Shown: positions 22,965-31,579 of the stretch, in pieces
Numbering within the stretch: position 1 is the stretch's first letter
How the letters are laid out: every line of letters begins with the position of its first letter
Origin: Candidatus Saganbacteria bacterium
GTDB lineage: Bacteria > Margulisbacteria > WOR-1 > O2-12-FULL-45-9
Direction: 5' to 3'
Assembly: GCA_016219705.1 (NCBI GenBank)
Contig: JACRKQ010000090.1
Span: 1 to 35,004, forward strand
Length of the DNA stretch: 35,004 nucleotides
The notes under the pieces: model-generated
What the model saw: only the letters and a program-made list of their open reading frames with translations
Databases searched by the model: none
What the model was told of the DNA's origin: nothing
Translations under genes and position numbers: made by a program

Positions 22965-23198
22965 TCACTCCCCCCTTTCTGCTAAAACCTGATTTAAACG
23001 CGCTAAAAGATCTTCTTCTTGTCTTGCATATTCCTCTTGGCTGATCTGGCCCAGATCTAGTTTAAGCTGTAACTGCATTAGATTTTCCTTGATGCGATCC
23101 TCGTCGTACAATTCTTTTTTTACTAGCTCATCGATTTTTTTCGCCACCATGAGCACCGGTTGCAAAGGCAAAAATAATATGTCATCGATTATGAACAT
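22965..23198 (-). CDS. gvpG: Gas vesicle protein GvpG
   Basis: A 77-residue protein from the ATG at 23198; an upstream in-frame start at 23219 lies deeper in the previous gene. FLPLQPVLMVAKKIDELVKKEL followed by LKLDLGQISQEEYARQEEDLLARL matches GvpG, a small helical assembly protein. It overlaps the end of the upstream GvpF/L gene by 10 bases, so it is translationally coupled. Confidence 0.9.
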   Translation of the reverse strand: MFIIDDILFLPLQPVLMVAKKIDELVKKELYDEDRIKENLMQLQLKLDLGQISQEEYARQEEDLLARLNQVLAERGE

Positions 23199-23989
23199 GA
23201 ATATTTCCCCGTTGGACACTGCGCATAAGTCGAAATGTCGATTATTAAATTCACAAAATTAAAAGGCGGCAGGTTGCCGGTATATTTAAATCTTATAAAT
23301 CTGCCATATTTGTCATCCAGCTCGTTAACCTTTACATCAAACTCCGCCTCTTTCTCCCTTTTTACCAAAAAGGCGGCATTAATGATCATGATCTCGCCAT
23401 AGCAATTATTTTTCTTTACCTCCTCTGCTACAGAGATTAAAGATTCTAAAATGAGCTCTTTATAAATCTTATTTTCCTCACGCAGGGCGGTTTCCACCAT
23501 TTTTCCGATTTCCATGCGCTGACCATAGGTTTTAAGCGGCGGCAATATTTCAATCTCGCTTTTTAGCCGTTTGATATCTTGATATTTTTCTGCAACTTCC
23601 GCATAGATAGCTTCTTCTTTAAAATGCGCCATTAATCCCAGCTCTCTTTTTTCTTCAACCCTGTCAAAAAGAGGCATAAGCCTATTCTTCTCGCCTTCTA
23701 AAATCTTCCTGACCACGTTTTCATTTTCCGCAATAGTGCAAAAGCGAACCGGTAAAACCGTGTATTCCTTCATCACTTCTTCTATGGCCTTTTCATGCGC
23801 CAGGGTATTGTCCCGGGAAACGGCATATTTTTTAACCGGAGCGTTACTGACCACGGCGGAAACACCATCGAAACAAATCGTGTAAAGCTGATCTCCCCGA
23901 TCGCCAATCCCCAGCACGCCAAAAGTTTTTGGTGCGCTTTCTTTTATTATGCAATAAATGTATTTGCCTTCTTTAAGTGTCTCCCCCAT
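23189..23989 (-). CDS. GvpF/L-family protein (copy 2)
   Basis: A 266-residue GvpF/GvpL protein with KYIYCII, VSAVVSNAPVKKY, HEKAIEEVMKEYTVLPVRFCTIA, then MIINAAFLVKRE and GNLPPFNFVNL. It ends with an extra tail after the NFV core. It follows the actin-like gene by 18 bases and overlaps gvpG. Together with copy 3 it is the closest pair of paralogues by eye. Confidence 0.92.
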   Translation of the reverse strand: MGETLKEGKYIYCIIKESAPKTFGVLGIGDRGDQLYTICFDGVSAVVSNAPVKKYAVSRDNTLAHEKAIEEVMKEYTVLPVRFCTIAENENVVRKILEGEKNRLMPLFDRVEEKRELGLMAHFKEEAIYAEVAEKYQDIKRLKSEIEILPPLKTYGQRMEIGKMVETALREENKIYKELILESLISVAEEVKKNNCYGEIMIINAAFLVKREKEAEFDVKVNELDDKYGRFIRFKYTGNLPPFNFVNLIIDISTYAQCPTGKYSCS

Positions 23990-24007
23990 GTTATTTTTTC
24001 TTTTTTA

Positions 24008-25042
24008 TCACCTCTTCGCTTCATCCGCGCTGGCGGCAACCAAGGCGCCTTTAGCCGGCGAACGCAACGGCTGGGAAGCCATTCTTACCTTGCCGACCGG
24101 CAGCGGTAATTTCAATTGATCCAATCTTTCCTTGAATCTTTGTTCAAACCCTTTGGGCAGGGAAGTTCCACCGGAGAGAACAATAGTTAGCGGATTATCG
24201 ATCTGCGGCAGTTTTTTGGTTCTGCCAAGTTCCTGTTTTATATTCTCTATCACGTATTCAATCAGGTGGTTATAATAGATCGACAAAGCAGTTTCAATTT
24301 TATTCAAACCGTCTTTTTTAGTTAGATCCAAAGATGATTCTTTTATTGCCGAGACACGGCTGGCTGTCTCATCTATCGCCATGGAAACCTGTTGGTCTAT
24401 CCAGTCCCCCGCTTTGGTTACCGAAAACTTAAAAATCGGCACCGACATGAAACTAAAGCAAACATTCACCATCCCGCCGCCAAAAGAAAGGCCGATACCG
24501 GTAAAATCCTCCTCCGCTAATTCTGAAAGCACAACCGCATGCGCCTCATTGATTGATTTTGGGGTATAGCCAAGGGTGCGCAAAAATCCTTCAAGCACTT
24601 TACTGTGGTAGATGATATTAAATTCCGCGTCCAAGGGTTCGCCGGGAACAGAAAAATAAACAATCTCGCCTTCATGGCTGGGCCTGCCGATGACGCTTTT
24701 TATGAGTAGTTCCACCATTGGCAGGGCTTCCTTTTCTGATGGACTGATAACACCCTTAGCCAATGGTCTTCTGACTTCCTTGTTAAACATGTTGGCAAAC
24801 TGCAGCGCTTCATCGCCCACCACAAAAAGCTTGGCTTCCTTCACCATATACCTCACCTTGGAATTATCGAGGATATTTTTGGTAAAATCGTTATTTTCTA
24901 TCTCAAAAAAAGCATTGCGCTGGGAGCGAAAAACAATTTTATCTCCTTCTTTTTGAGCGCATTTAACGAACATGGTGCCGATATCCATACCCTTGCCATT
25001 GTGTATCTCGCCTTTCAGATCTGCTGCTTTGCTTTTTTCCAC
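24008..25042 (-). CDS. Actin-like ATPase in the gas vesicle operon
   Basis: A 344-residue protein of the actin/MreB/ParM/Hsp70 ATPase fold. The phosphate-1 loop is GMDIGT (18-23), phosphate-2 is LSFGGGMVNVC near 193, and the adenosine motif is LSGGTSLPKGF near 298. It is too short for Hsp70 (no substrate-binding domain) and has no membrane tail. It starts at a GTG two bases after the winged-helix gene. It may polymerise to position or segregate vesicles, or act in assembly. This is inference from fold and context. Confidence 0.8.
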   Translation of the reverse strand: MEKSKAADLKGEIHNGKGMDIGTMFVKCAQKEGDKIVFRSQRNAFFEIENNDFTKNILDNSKVRYMVKEAKLFVVGDEALQFANMFNKEVRRPLAKGVISPSEKEALPMVELLIKSVIGRPSHEGEIVYFSVPGEPLDAEFNIIYHSKVLEGFLRTLGYTPKSINEAHAVVLSELAEEDFTGIGLSFGGGMVNVCFSFMSVPIFKFSVTKAGDWIDQQVSMAIDETASRVSAIKESSLDLTKKDGLNKIETALSIYYNHLIEYVIENIKQELGRTKKLPQIDNPLTIVLSGGTSLPKGFEQRFKERLDQLKLPLPVGKVRMASQPLRSPAKGALVAASADEAKR

Positions 25043-25043
25043 C

Positions 25044-25496
25044 TTATTTTCCTCCCTTTCGTACTCTGGTCAGCGAATCGATCAACTTATTAATATTAAA
25101 CTTTTCTGTTTCCGATTTTGTGCCGACCTTATTGATATTGCTTTCTAATTCCAAACTTTCATCCTGTATCGAAACATCAAAATCGGTTTTTATTTTCACC
25201 TGCCTGCCCGCCTCGGCGGGCTTCTCCCCCGCCCCACCCCAACGGCTAACCCCAATCCGCTGAACCACTGCTTCAGCGATCTCGCTGACAAGACTTTTCT
25301 CTGTCTCAACCGGAGCGCCGGCTAAATGATAGCGGCCACTAGAAAAAGTCAAATAACCTTTTTTAGTCAAAAAACGGCAGATGTACCCTATATAATCCAA
25401 AGACAGCCCGGTCCTTTTATTTATCTCGCTTTTGCTCGCCCCTTTTAATCCAGCAACAACCTTTACGATCTCGGACTCTGTACCGCTTAAACTCAT
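25044..25496 (-). CDS. Winged-helix protein, partner of the actin-like ATPase
   Basis: A 150-residue protein. The first 55 residues (ESEIVKVVAGLKGASKSEINKRTGLSLDYIGYICRFLTKKGYL) form a clear winged-helix DNA-binding domain. A disordered charged linker and a C-terminal helix (FNINKLIDSLTRVRKGG) follow. The linker contains GEKPAEAGRQ, the translation of a GC-rich palindrome inserted at 25206-25221. Placed directly before the actin-like gene, it resembles an adaptor or a local regulator; which is open. Confidence 0.7.
   Translation of the reverse strand: MSLSGTESEIVKVVAGLKGASKSEINKRTGLSLDYIGYICRFLTKKGYLTFSSGRYHLAGAPVETEKSLVSEIAEAVVQRIGVSRWGGAGEKPAEAGRQVKIKTDFDVSIQDESLELESNINKVGTKSETEKFNINKLIDSLTRVRKGGK
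25206..25221. repeat. Palindromic mini-repeat inside the winged-helix gene
   Basis: GCCCGCC-TC-GGCGGGC is a perfect 7-2-7 palindrome in a coding region, read as part of GEKPAEAGRQ. It is of the same kind as the palindrome at 18257. Confidence 0.6.
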
Positions 25497-25497
25497 T

Positions 25498-26268
25498 TTA
25501 TACCTCCCAACTTTCAGGATAAATCGCCAGATTTACAAAATTATACGGCGGCAGGGGCCCGGCATACATAAATCTAACTCGACTCTTATGCTTATTGCCC
25601 AGCTCCTCCATAATATTGTCAAATTCTTTTTCTCTCCCTTTATCTACCAGAAAGACGGCATTTATAAACATTTCATCGCCAATGGTTTTATTAAGTTTAT
25701 AGTCAACCGCCGTGCCTTTTAATTCATCAACTACGGCTTGCGCTTCTTTTTCTCTCTTGGCTTCCAATTCTTCGGCTACCATTTTGCCAACACTCATCGC
25801 GGCCTGAATATCCTTTTTTCCCTTTTGAGCTTGCAGCTCGGCCTTCAATTTTTTAATGTTTTTATTCTCTTCTGTGATTTCCTGAAAAATAGCCGGCCGG
25901 TCCATCCATAAACCTTTGACCCCCAATTCCACCTTGTGATTCATTGCGCGCAAGACGTCCGTGAATTCCCGGCGTCTTCGATCAAGGAGATTTCTTATCT
26001 CCTCCACCGAAGCGGCGATTGTGCCAAATCTAACCGGCAGAACCGCATCATATTCCTCCATAACTTTCTCTATAACTTTTTCATGCGCCAGCATATTCGC
26101 GCGGCTGATGGTCACCTTATTGAGAGGATGATTGCTTACTACCATACTCAAGTCATCATAACCAATAGTTAAGACTTCAGCCCCACTTTCACCCAGCCCA
26201 ATGGCACCAAAATTACGCTCCCCTTTTGTGCCAATGACACAATAAATATATTTTCCCTCCTTTTCCAT
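25498..26268 (-). CDS. GvpF/L-family protein (copy 3)
   Basis: A 256-residue GvpF/GvpL protein: KYIYCVIG, LSMVVSNHPL, HEKVIEKVMEEYDAVLPVRFGTIA, then FINAVFLVDKG and GPLPPYNFVNLAIYP at the end. Length and motifs are normal. It lies between the GvpF-J fusion (8 bases) and the winged-helix gene (1 base). Confidence 0.93.
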   Translation of the reverse strand: MEKEGKYIYCVIGTKGERNFGAIGLGESGAEVLTIGYDDLSMVVSNHPLNKVTISRANMLAHEKVIEKVMEEYDAVLPVRFGTIAASVEEIRNLLDRRRREFTDVLRAMNHKVELGVKGLWMDRPAIFQEITEENKNIKKLKAELQAQKGKKDIQAAMSVGKMVAEELEAKREKEAQAVVDELKGTAVDYKLNKTIGDEMFINAVFLVDKGREKEFDNIMEELGNKHKSRVRFMYAGPLPPYNFVNLAIYPESWEV

Positions 26269-26276
26269 ATTTACCG

Positions 26277-27281
26277 CTAGTTCCTTAATTTGACCAACAT
26301 TATTTCATTATTATTGGAAGAATAACTGTTGGCTTCCTGCTCGTAAGCCTCACAACATTCATTAAGGATTTTAAATGCCTTATTTATCTCTTCAAATTCC
26401 TTTATTGCTTCGGGTTTGTTCGGATTCCTGTCCGGGTGAAACAGAAGGGCGGACTGCAGATAAGCCTCTTTGATGGCGTCCCGGCCACAGATATCTTTTA
26501 GGGCAAGTCTTTCCAGCGCCCGTTCTATCTCCTCTATGCGCAGCTTCTTTATTTCCAAGGTATAAAAACTGTACGCTGGCAGCGGCCCGACACATCTGAA
26601 ATTCAATTTTTCGTTAAAACTTATGTTTAATTCATCTATTTTATGTTCAATTTCTCCCTGTCGGTTTTTGTCGACAAGAAAGGCGATATTGCAGACCATC
26701 TTATCGTCCATGGTTTCATGGACCTTGAAATCGGCGCAGCTGCCTTTCAGCTTAGCCTGTATTTGGAGACTGGCCTCATCTCTTTTCTTAATGAGAGCGT
26801 TTCTGATCATATAGCCTATTTTTGCCTGGTCGTCTACCGTGACTCCGTTTGTCTTTGACAGAAGACACGCTTTAAATTCTTTGATCTCTTTATCCTCGAC
26901 AACATCCTTGATAATCGAACTGAAATCGCTCCAGGTCGCGACCAGATCTATTTCTATCTTATTGTTTATTAATTCAAAGACTTTTTGAGCTGTCGCCTGG
27001 CTTTTAGACAAAATGCTTCTTACTTCTTCTTCATTTGACGCGTATGTCCCCAGACGCATCGGGATGATTGTGTTATCATTCATTACCTTTTCGATAACCT
27101 GCTGGTGTTTCAGAAGGCCTCTGGCCAATTTTTCATTGGATAAAGATGAAAAATCGCTTAATTCGGAATCACTGACCACGGCCGCCATATCTTGATAAGC
27201 AATAAAGTTGATCTCTTCACTGTCCAAGCAAAAGTTTTGATTTCCATTAGTGTTTATGATGCCATAAATATATTTAGCCAT
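26277..27281 (-). CDS. GvpF/L-DnaJ-domain fusion protein
   Basis: A 334-residue fusion. Residues 1-245 are GvpF/L (KYIYGII, MAAVVSDSE, HQQVIEKVMNDNTIIPMRLGTYA, CNIAFLVDKN, GPLPAYSFYTLEI). Residues about 255-310 form a J domain: GRDAIKEAYLQSALLFHPDRNPNKPEA with the essential HPD at 282-284, then EINKAFKILNE. The J domain recruits and stimulates Hsp70. So the protein may bring an Hsp70 to nascent GvpA. It starts at a TAATG overlap with the CDC48 stop. The rest of a DnaJ protein (zinc finger, substrate domain) is absent here, but a zinc-finger gene lies in the same operon. Confidence 0.9.
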   Translation of the reverse strand: MAKYIYGIINTNGNQNFCLDSEEINFIAYQDMAAVVSDSELSDFSSLSNEKLARGLLKHQQVIEKVMNDNTIIPMRLGTYASNEEEVRSILSKSQATAQKVFELINNKIEIDLVATWSDFSSIIKDVVEDKEIKEFKACLLSKTNGVTVDDQAKIGYMIRNALIKKRDEASLQIQAKLKGSCADFKVHETMDDKMVCNIAFLVDKNRQGEIEHKIDELNISFNEKLNFRCVGPLPAYSFYTLEIKKLRIEEIERALERLALKDICGRDAIKEAYLQSALLFHPDRNPNKPEAIKEFEEINKAFKILNECCEAYEQEANSYSSNNNEIMLVKLRN

Positions 27282-29413
27282 TACGCTTTCCCTCTTATCT
27301 GATCTCCGGCCGCCAGGAGCGCCGCGTCGAAATGTTTTTTCCTCATAATAGGGCTCTCCGTTTTATTGTGTTCGATCAACTCTCTAATTGCCAGCATCGC
27401 GGCCTTGCGGCAGATAAATTCGATGTCAGCGCCTGTCTGGCCATCCGTTTCTCTGGCCAAGGCGTTAAAATCGACATCTTTATCCAACGGTTTATTTTGG
27501 GAATGTATTTTAAATATTTGTTCCCGCGTCGCCAGATCCGGCTTAGGCAGTTGAAACAGAAGATCGAACCGGCCGCTCCTTAAAAGAGCTGGATCGATCA
27601 AGTCCGGTCGATTGGTTGCGGCCAGAACGATCACCCCTTTAAGTTCTTCGATCCCATCCATTTCCGTTAAAAACTGGCTGATAACCCTCTCTGTTACATG
27701 GGCGTCAGTTGAGCTTGAACTTCTCCTTGGAACTAAACTGTCTATTTCATCAAAAAATATAATTGTTGGAGAGGCCTGTTTGGCGATCTTGAATACTTCA
27801 CGGATCCCTTTTTCGCTTTCACCCACATATTTAGAGATGAGTTCCGGGCCTTTTACCGAGATAAAATTGACCCCAGTTTCAAAAGCGGCCGCTTTCGCGA
27901 GCAGGGTCTTGCCCGTGCCCGGTTCACCGCACAACAAGATCCCTTTTGATGGATTGGTGTTGGCCTTTTTAAATATGTCCGCGTATTTTAGCGGCCACTC
28001 CACAGCTTCTTTCAGCTCTTCCTTAATATTCTCCAGCCCGCCGACATCCTCCCAGGATACGTCCGGTACTTCCACGAATACTTCCCTGATCGCGGAAGGC
28101 TCGATCTCTTTCATGGCCTCAAAAAAATTATCCATCGTCACTTCCAGTTTAAGCAGAGTTTCATAAGGGATCTCGGAAATCTCAAAATCGATTTTCGGCA
28201 GAATACCGCGGAGTGCGGACATAGCGGCTTCTCTGGCCAGCGCCGCCAGATCTGCCCCCACAAACCCATGCGTGATCTCGGCCAGTTTTTCAACACTAAC
28301 ATCCTTTGCCATAGGCATGCCCCGGGTGTGGATCTGTAAAATCTCCAGTCGGCCTTTTTTGTCCGGAATGGGAATTGATATTTCCCGGTCAAAACGTCCG
28401 GGCCGGCGCAGGGCGGGGTCTAAAGTGTTCGGAATGTTGGTGGCGCCAATGACGATCAGCTGGCCTCTTGACTGAAGTCCGTCCAGGAGCGATAAAAGCT
28501 GGGCAACCACGCGCCTTTCCACCTGTTTTTCTCCGCCCATATCTTCTCTTTTTGGCGCGATAGAGTCTATCTCATCAATAAAGACAATGGCTGGAGCATG
28601 TTTCTGCGCATCTTCAAAAACACTACGCAGCCTGGCTTCGGATTCGCCATAAAATTTCCCCATAATTTCCGGACCGGAGATATTGATGAAATAAGCGTCA
28701 GTTTCATTGGCCACGGCTTTCGCGATCAGGGTTTTCCCTGTCCCGGGCGGCCCGTAGAGGAGCACCCCTTTCGGAGGATCTATCCCCAATCTTTCAAATA
28801 TCTGCGGATACTTTAGGGGAAGCTCGATCATTTCCCTGATCCTTTGGATCTGGCCGCCCAGTCCCCCGATATCTTCGTAGGCTATTTTAGCCGAACGGAC
28901 CTCCCCTGATCTTTTTTCATCCATTTTTATTAAAGTGGCCGGACCGATCAAAACAATCCCGCCGGGAACAGTCTCTTTTACCGTAAAATCACTCCACTTC
29001 GAACCAAAAAGAGTTGCCCTGACCCTGTCGCCCGCAACCACGGGAACCCCCTCAATAAGCGAGCCGATATATTTTGCGTCTCTCTCCTGCTGCAGCGTGG
29101 TCGATGAAGTTAAAGGGGTGAGAATGATCTTGCCGGCACTCTGGCCGTCGACTTTGCGGATCTTGACCTTTTCCGTCAGTCCGGTCTGGGCATTGGCTCT
29201 CGAGATGCCGTCCATTTGAACGATCTTTTTCCCTCTGTCCTCCGCGTAACAGGGCATTACTTTCCCTGGGGTTTTTCTTTTCCCCTCGATCTCGATAATA
29301 TCGCCCACTTCTAAGGAAAGTTCTTTCATATCCTCCGGATCAAGGCGCACAATCACCCTGCCCGCATCCTTTGGTAAAGACTCTTTTACCTTTAAAGTTA
29401 GGAAATCTTTCAT
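27281..29413 (-). CDS. CDC48/VCP-type AAA+ unfoldase
   Basis: A 710-residue double-AAA ATPase. A CDC48-type N domain (about 1-165, double-psi barrel) is followed by D1 with Walker A GPPGTGKT at 221-228 and Walker [12 protein letters not shown]2 has Walker A GEPGTGKT near 495 and [10 protein letters not shown]. Both AAA modules look active, with arginine fingers in the [10 protein letters not shown] and RSGRFDLLF regions. As a hexamer it would unfold or extract proteins. Its place between GvpH-like and GvpF-J genes, with ATGA and TAATG overlaps, ties it to vesicle assembly or breakdown. Confidence 0.93.
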   Translation of the reverse strand: MKDFLTLKVKESLPKDAGRVIVRLDPEDMKELSLEVGDIIEIEGKRKTPGKVMPCYAEDRGKKIVQMDGISRANAQTGLTEKVKIRKVDGQSAGKIILTPLTSSTTLQQERDAKYIGSLIEGVPVVAGDRVRATLFGSKWSDFTVKETVPGGIVLIGPATLIKMDEKRSGEVRSAKIAYEDIGGLGGQIQRIREMIELPLKYPQIFERLGIDPPKGVLLYGPPGTGKTLIAKAVANETDAYFINISGPEIMGKFYGESEARLRSVFEDAQKHAPAIVFIDEIDSIAPKREDMGGEKQVERRVVAQLLSLLDGLQSRGQLIVIGATNIPNTLDPALRRPGRFDREISIPIPDKKGRLEILQIHTRGMPMAKDVSVEKLAEITHGFVGADLAALAREAAMSALRGILPKIDFEISEIPYETLLKLEVTMDNFFEAMKEIEPSAIREVFVEVPDVSWEDVGGLENIKEELKEAVEWPLKYADIFKKANTNPSKGILLCGEPGTGKTLLAKAAAFETGVNFISVKGPELISKYVGESEKGIREVFKIAKQASPTIIFFDEIDSLVPRRSSSSTDAHVTERVISQFLTEMDGIEELKGVIVLAATNRPDLIDPALLRSGRFDLLFQLPKPDLATREQIFKIHSQNKPLDKDVDFNALARETDGQTGADIEFICRKAAMLAIRELIEHNKTESPIMRKKHFDAALLAAGDQIRGKA

Positions 29414-29934
29414 TTTTTGATCTTGACTTCCAAAATTCCGTTTTTATAACTAAAGGTTAAATTTTCTGTCATTAATTTCAGAGGCAGTAAAACCTCTTTA
29501 TGATATTTTCTATCACCGCTTTGGGCTGAAATATCAAGGATGTCATCTTTTAAATCTAATTTAATATCTTTTTCATTCACGCCCGGCATCTCGGCATAAA
29601 TACGGATTTCTTCTTTTTCATCAAACACGTCGGTGATCGGCTCTCTCTCTGCCTCGACTTTTGGCCCTTTAGGGGTATTTTTGATGTTGCCGAACGGCTC
29701 AACGACCGTTTTCCCACTGCCCGCGGTCCTGAGGGAAACCCCGAAGACTCCCTTCATTCCTTCTTTAAGATGACTAAAATCAAGCTCGCCTTCTTTTTTT
29801 ATTTCTCCGCCCGCTTCTTTTACCTTACTGGCTAAGTCAATTAGCTGTCCCAAGCCTTTAAACAATCCTCCCAAACCTAATTCTCCCAGGCCAAAATCAA
29901 TATTTTCTTCGTGCCGTTTTTTATGTTCTATCAT
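29410..29934 (-). CDS. gvpH: Hsp20/alpha-crystallin protein, GvpH-like
   Basis: A 174-residue protein with a Gly-rich N-terminal part ([22 protein letters not shown]). A C-terminal alpha-crystallin core follows, at about 100-174 ([33 protein letters not shown]-type, then LPLKL and [11 protein letters not shown]). GvpH proteins in haloarchaea and some bacteria are Hsp20-type chaperones of vesicle formation. The stop overlaps the CDC48 ATG as ATGA. It has an AGGAG SD. Confidence 0.85.
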   Translation of the reverse strand: MIEHKKRHEENIDFGLGELGLGGLFKGLGQLIDLASKVKEAGGEIKKEGELDFSHLKEGMKGVFGVSLRTAGSGKTVVEPFGNIKNTPKGPKVEAEREPITDVFDEKEEIRIYAEMPGVNEKDIKLDLKDDILDISAQSGDRKYHKEVLLPLKLMTENLTFSYKNGILEVKIKK

Positions 29935-29976
29935 TTTTCTACAACTCCTTCTATTGACCCCTTAACAATCCGTATT

Positions 29977-30285
29977 TTAGTAGGTGATAGCTATTCTTTT
30001 TAGCGGTCTGGTCGCAATGCTTTTAGAAGATTTGACTACGTTTTGTTCCTGCAGCATTTCCTTTTGCAGCCGGTTGACCCGCTGTTTGATGCTTTGCAGC
30101 TGCCGGCGCAGGGAATTTCTTCTCTTATCCAGATATCTCACCGCCTGCTCCACTTTATTTTCTTCCCTTTTTAGCATATATAGATCCAGATAAAGCGACC
30201 GCTGGACTTTCGGGATGGAACGGATACCCGCGGAACTAATGCTCTTTATATCCCTAAGGCTCGTGGGATGAGGTCTCTTATTCAC
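29977..30285 (-). CDS. Small basic coiled-coil protein, unknown
   Basis: A 102-residue, strongly basic protein. A central coiled coil (about 35-80: LKREENKVEQAVRYLDKRRNSLRRQLQSI-type) and a basic tail. It starts at a GTG overlapping the gvpN stop (GTGA), so it is coupled to gvpN. No named family is recognised. Perhaps a GvpN partner or surface protein. Confidence 0.65.
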   Translation of the reverse strand: MNKRPHPTSLRDIKSISSAGIRSIPKVQRSLYLDLYMLKREENKVEQAVRYLDKRRNSLRRQLQSIKQRVNRLQKEMLQEQNVVKSSKSIATRPLKRIAITY

Positions 30286-31211
30286 TTTGCGCCCCCTTTC
30301 ATATTTTTTTCAACCAGCTCTTTAACTACTTCTTTCACTTTATGCTGATTTGTCCTGGAACCGACCCGGCTTGTTTCCGAAGCCAAAATGTCCTGGCACA
30401 TCTGCAGAAAGGCGCCGTTAGAACTGGCCGGAGTAAGGTTCATAACACTTAAGGTTTTGGCGATCATGATACAGCCGCGAATCGTTGGCGGAAATTCACA
30501 TTTTCCTGATTCCCTAAGCCCTCTGACGATATTTACGATCTTCTCCGAATTCCTTTTCGAAAGCAGGGATTTGGCCTGGGTTACAGCGACTTCCGTCTCA
30601 TAGTCAAAATGATCCAGGTCCATCGTTATCATCCGGTCGCGCAGGGCATCCTGGCTCCTGTGCACGCCCGCGTACTCTTCCGGATTTGAGGTAAAGATCG
30701 CGGTAAAATTCGGATCAACTTTCAAATAAGATTCATCCCCGCCGCGACCCGCCGGCAGGTCCATTATTTTTTCCTGCAAAACGGAAAGAAGGATATTATT
30801 GGCTTCGGGCCGGGAACGGGTAAATTCATCATAGATTAAGGTTAGGCCATACTTGACGGCGACGGTTAAGCGGTTATCAACCCAGCGTTTTACCATATCT
30901 TCCTCGGTCTTTGAAACCCTTGAAATAAAACGGTCAACAAGTTTTCTGAACCGGTAGCCGTGTTCACCCCCGACTAAATTAGAGGTGGAAAACTCTTCAT
31001 CTCCATGGATTATCATTACCGGCCGGCCGATCTTGCTGGCGATGTGCATGGCGAGCGTTGTTTTGCCGACTCCCGCGGGGCCCCTTAAATGGACGGGAAA
31101 GCCCGCCTCGATATAAGTCAGCGCACGGTCGCAGACCCCTTTCACATAAGGGGTTTCAACAAAATCAGACATCGGGCTTGGTTCAAGGACCGTGCTCATT
31201 TCATCGATCAT
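30282..31211 (-). CDS. gvpN: Gas vesicle AAA+ ATPase GvpN
   Basis: A 309-residue MoxR-type AAA+ ATPase. VETPYVKGVCDRAL then GPAGVGKT (Walker A, 44-51), GDEEFSTSNLVGG, LIYDEFTRSRPEANNILLSVLQE (Walker B) and TSNPEEYAGVHRSQDALRDRM are GvpN-specific. GvpN is needed for vesicle enlargement. It lies six bases after the zinc-finger gene. Confidence 0.95.
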   Translation of the reverse strand: MIDEMSTVLEPSPMSDFVETPYVKGVCDRALTYIEAGFPVHLRGPAGVGKTTLAMHIASKIGRPVMIIHGDEEFSTSNLVGGEHGYRFRKLVDRFISRVSKTEEDMVKRWVDNRLTVAVKYGLTLIYDEFTRSRPEANNILLSVLQEKIMDLPAGRGGDESYLKVDPNFTAIFTSNPEEYAGVHRSQDALRDRMITMDLDHFDYETEVAVTQAKSLLSKRNSEKIVNIVRGLRESGKCEFPPTIRGCIMIAKTLSVMNLTPASSNGAFLQMCQDILASETSRVGSRTNQHKVKEVVKELVEKNMKGGAK

Positions 31212-31217
31212 TATTTT

Positions 31218-31544
31218 TCATCTCCTTATTACTCCTTTGCCACCGCAAACACTGCAGGGAAGATTAGCGCCTACCAGATGACCGCTGCCGCCGCAATTGG
31301 AACATTCCTCCTTATAACCCCTTTGCGTTACGCTGCCTTTGCCGTTACAGACCGGACAGGAAACTCGGGTATGAGGATGTGTTCCCCGTCCTTTGCAAAA
31401 AGCACAGGTAACAACCGGTTCATAAACTTCTATCTTTCCGCTTCCGCCACAGACCTGGCAAGCCGCCAGTTTGGAAAGGAGTTTGAATGGGTCTTTCCCT
31501 GTTCCCTTACAAAAGGCACAGGTTAATAGTTTTTTCTCCGGCAT
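31218..31544 (-). CDS. Free-standing DnaJ-type zinc-finger protein, six CxxCxGxG motifs
   Basis: A 108-residue protein made almost only of zinc-binding motifs: CAFCKGTG, CQVCGGSG, CAFCKGRG, CPVCNGKG, CSNCGGSG and CSVCGGKG. DnaJ has four such motifs, giving two zinc centres; six would give three. There is no J domain. It may bind unfolded vesicle proteins and, together with the GvpF-J fusion in the same operon, replace a DnaJ. A good SD (GGGAG) lies before the ATG. Confidence 0.85.
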   Translation of the reverse strand: MPEKKLLTCAFCKGTGKDPFKLLSKLAACQVCGGSGKIEVYEPVVTCAFCKGRGTHPHTRVSCPVCNGKGSVTQRGYKEECSNCGGSGHLVGANLPCSVCGGKGVIRR

Positions 31545-31579
31545 CTCTGCTCCCTCGAAGAGTTTTTTACTCTTTTTTC

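Noticed and set aside
24008-25042. Dedicated Hsp70 partner for the J-domain fusion
   Set aside because: The ATPase fold fits, but at 344 residues there is no room for a substrate-binding domain, so an actin-like protein is the better reading.
27612-28166. 184-codon open frame on the plus strand
   Set aside because: Antisense to the CDC48 gene, including its second Walker region; Ser/Thr-rich shadow sequence without motifs.
31089-31526. 145-codon open frame on the plus strand
   Set aside because: Antisense to the zinc-finger gene and the start of gvpN, both clearly real.
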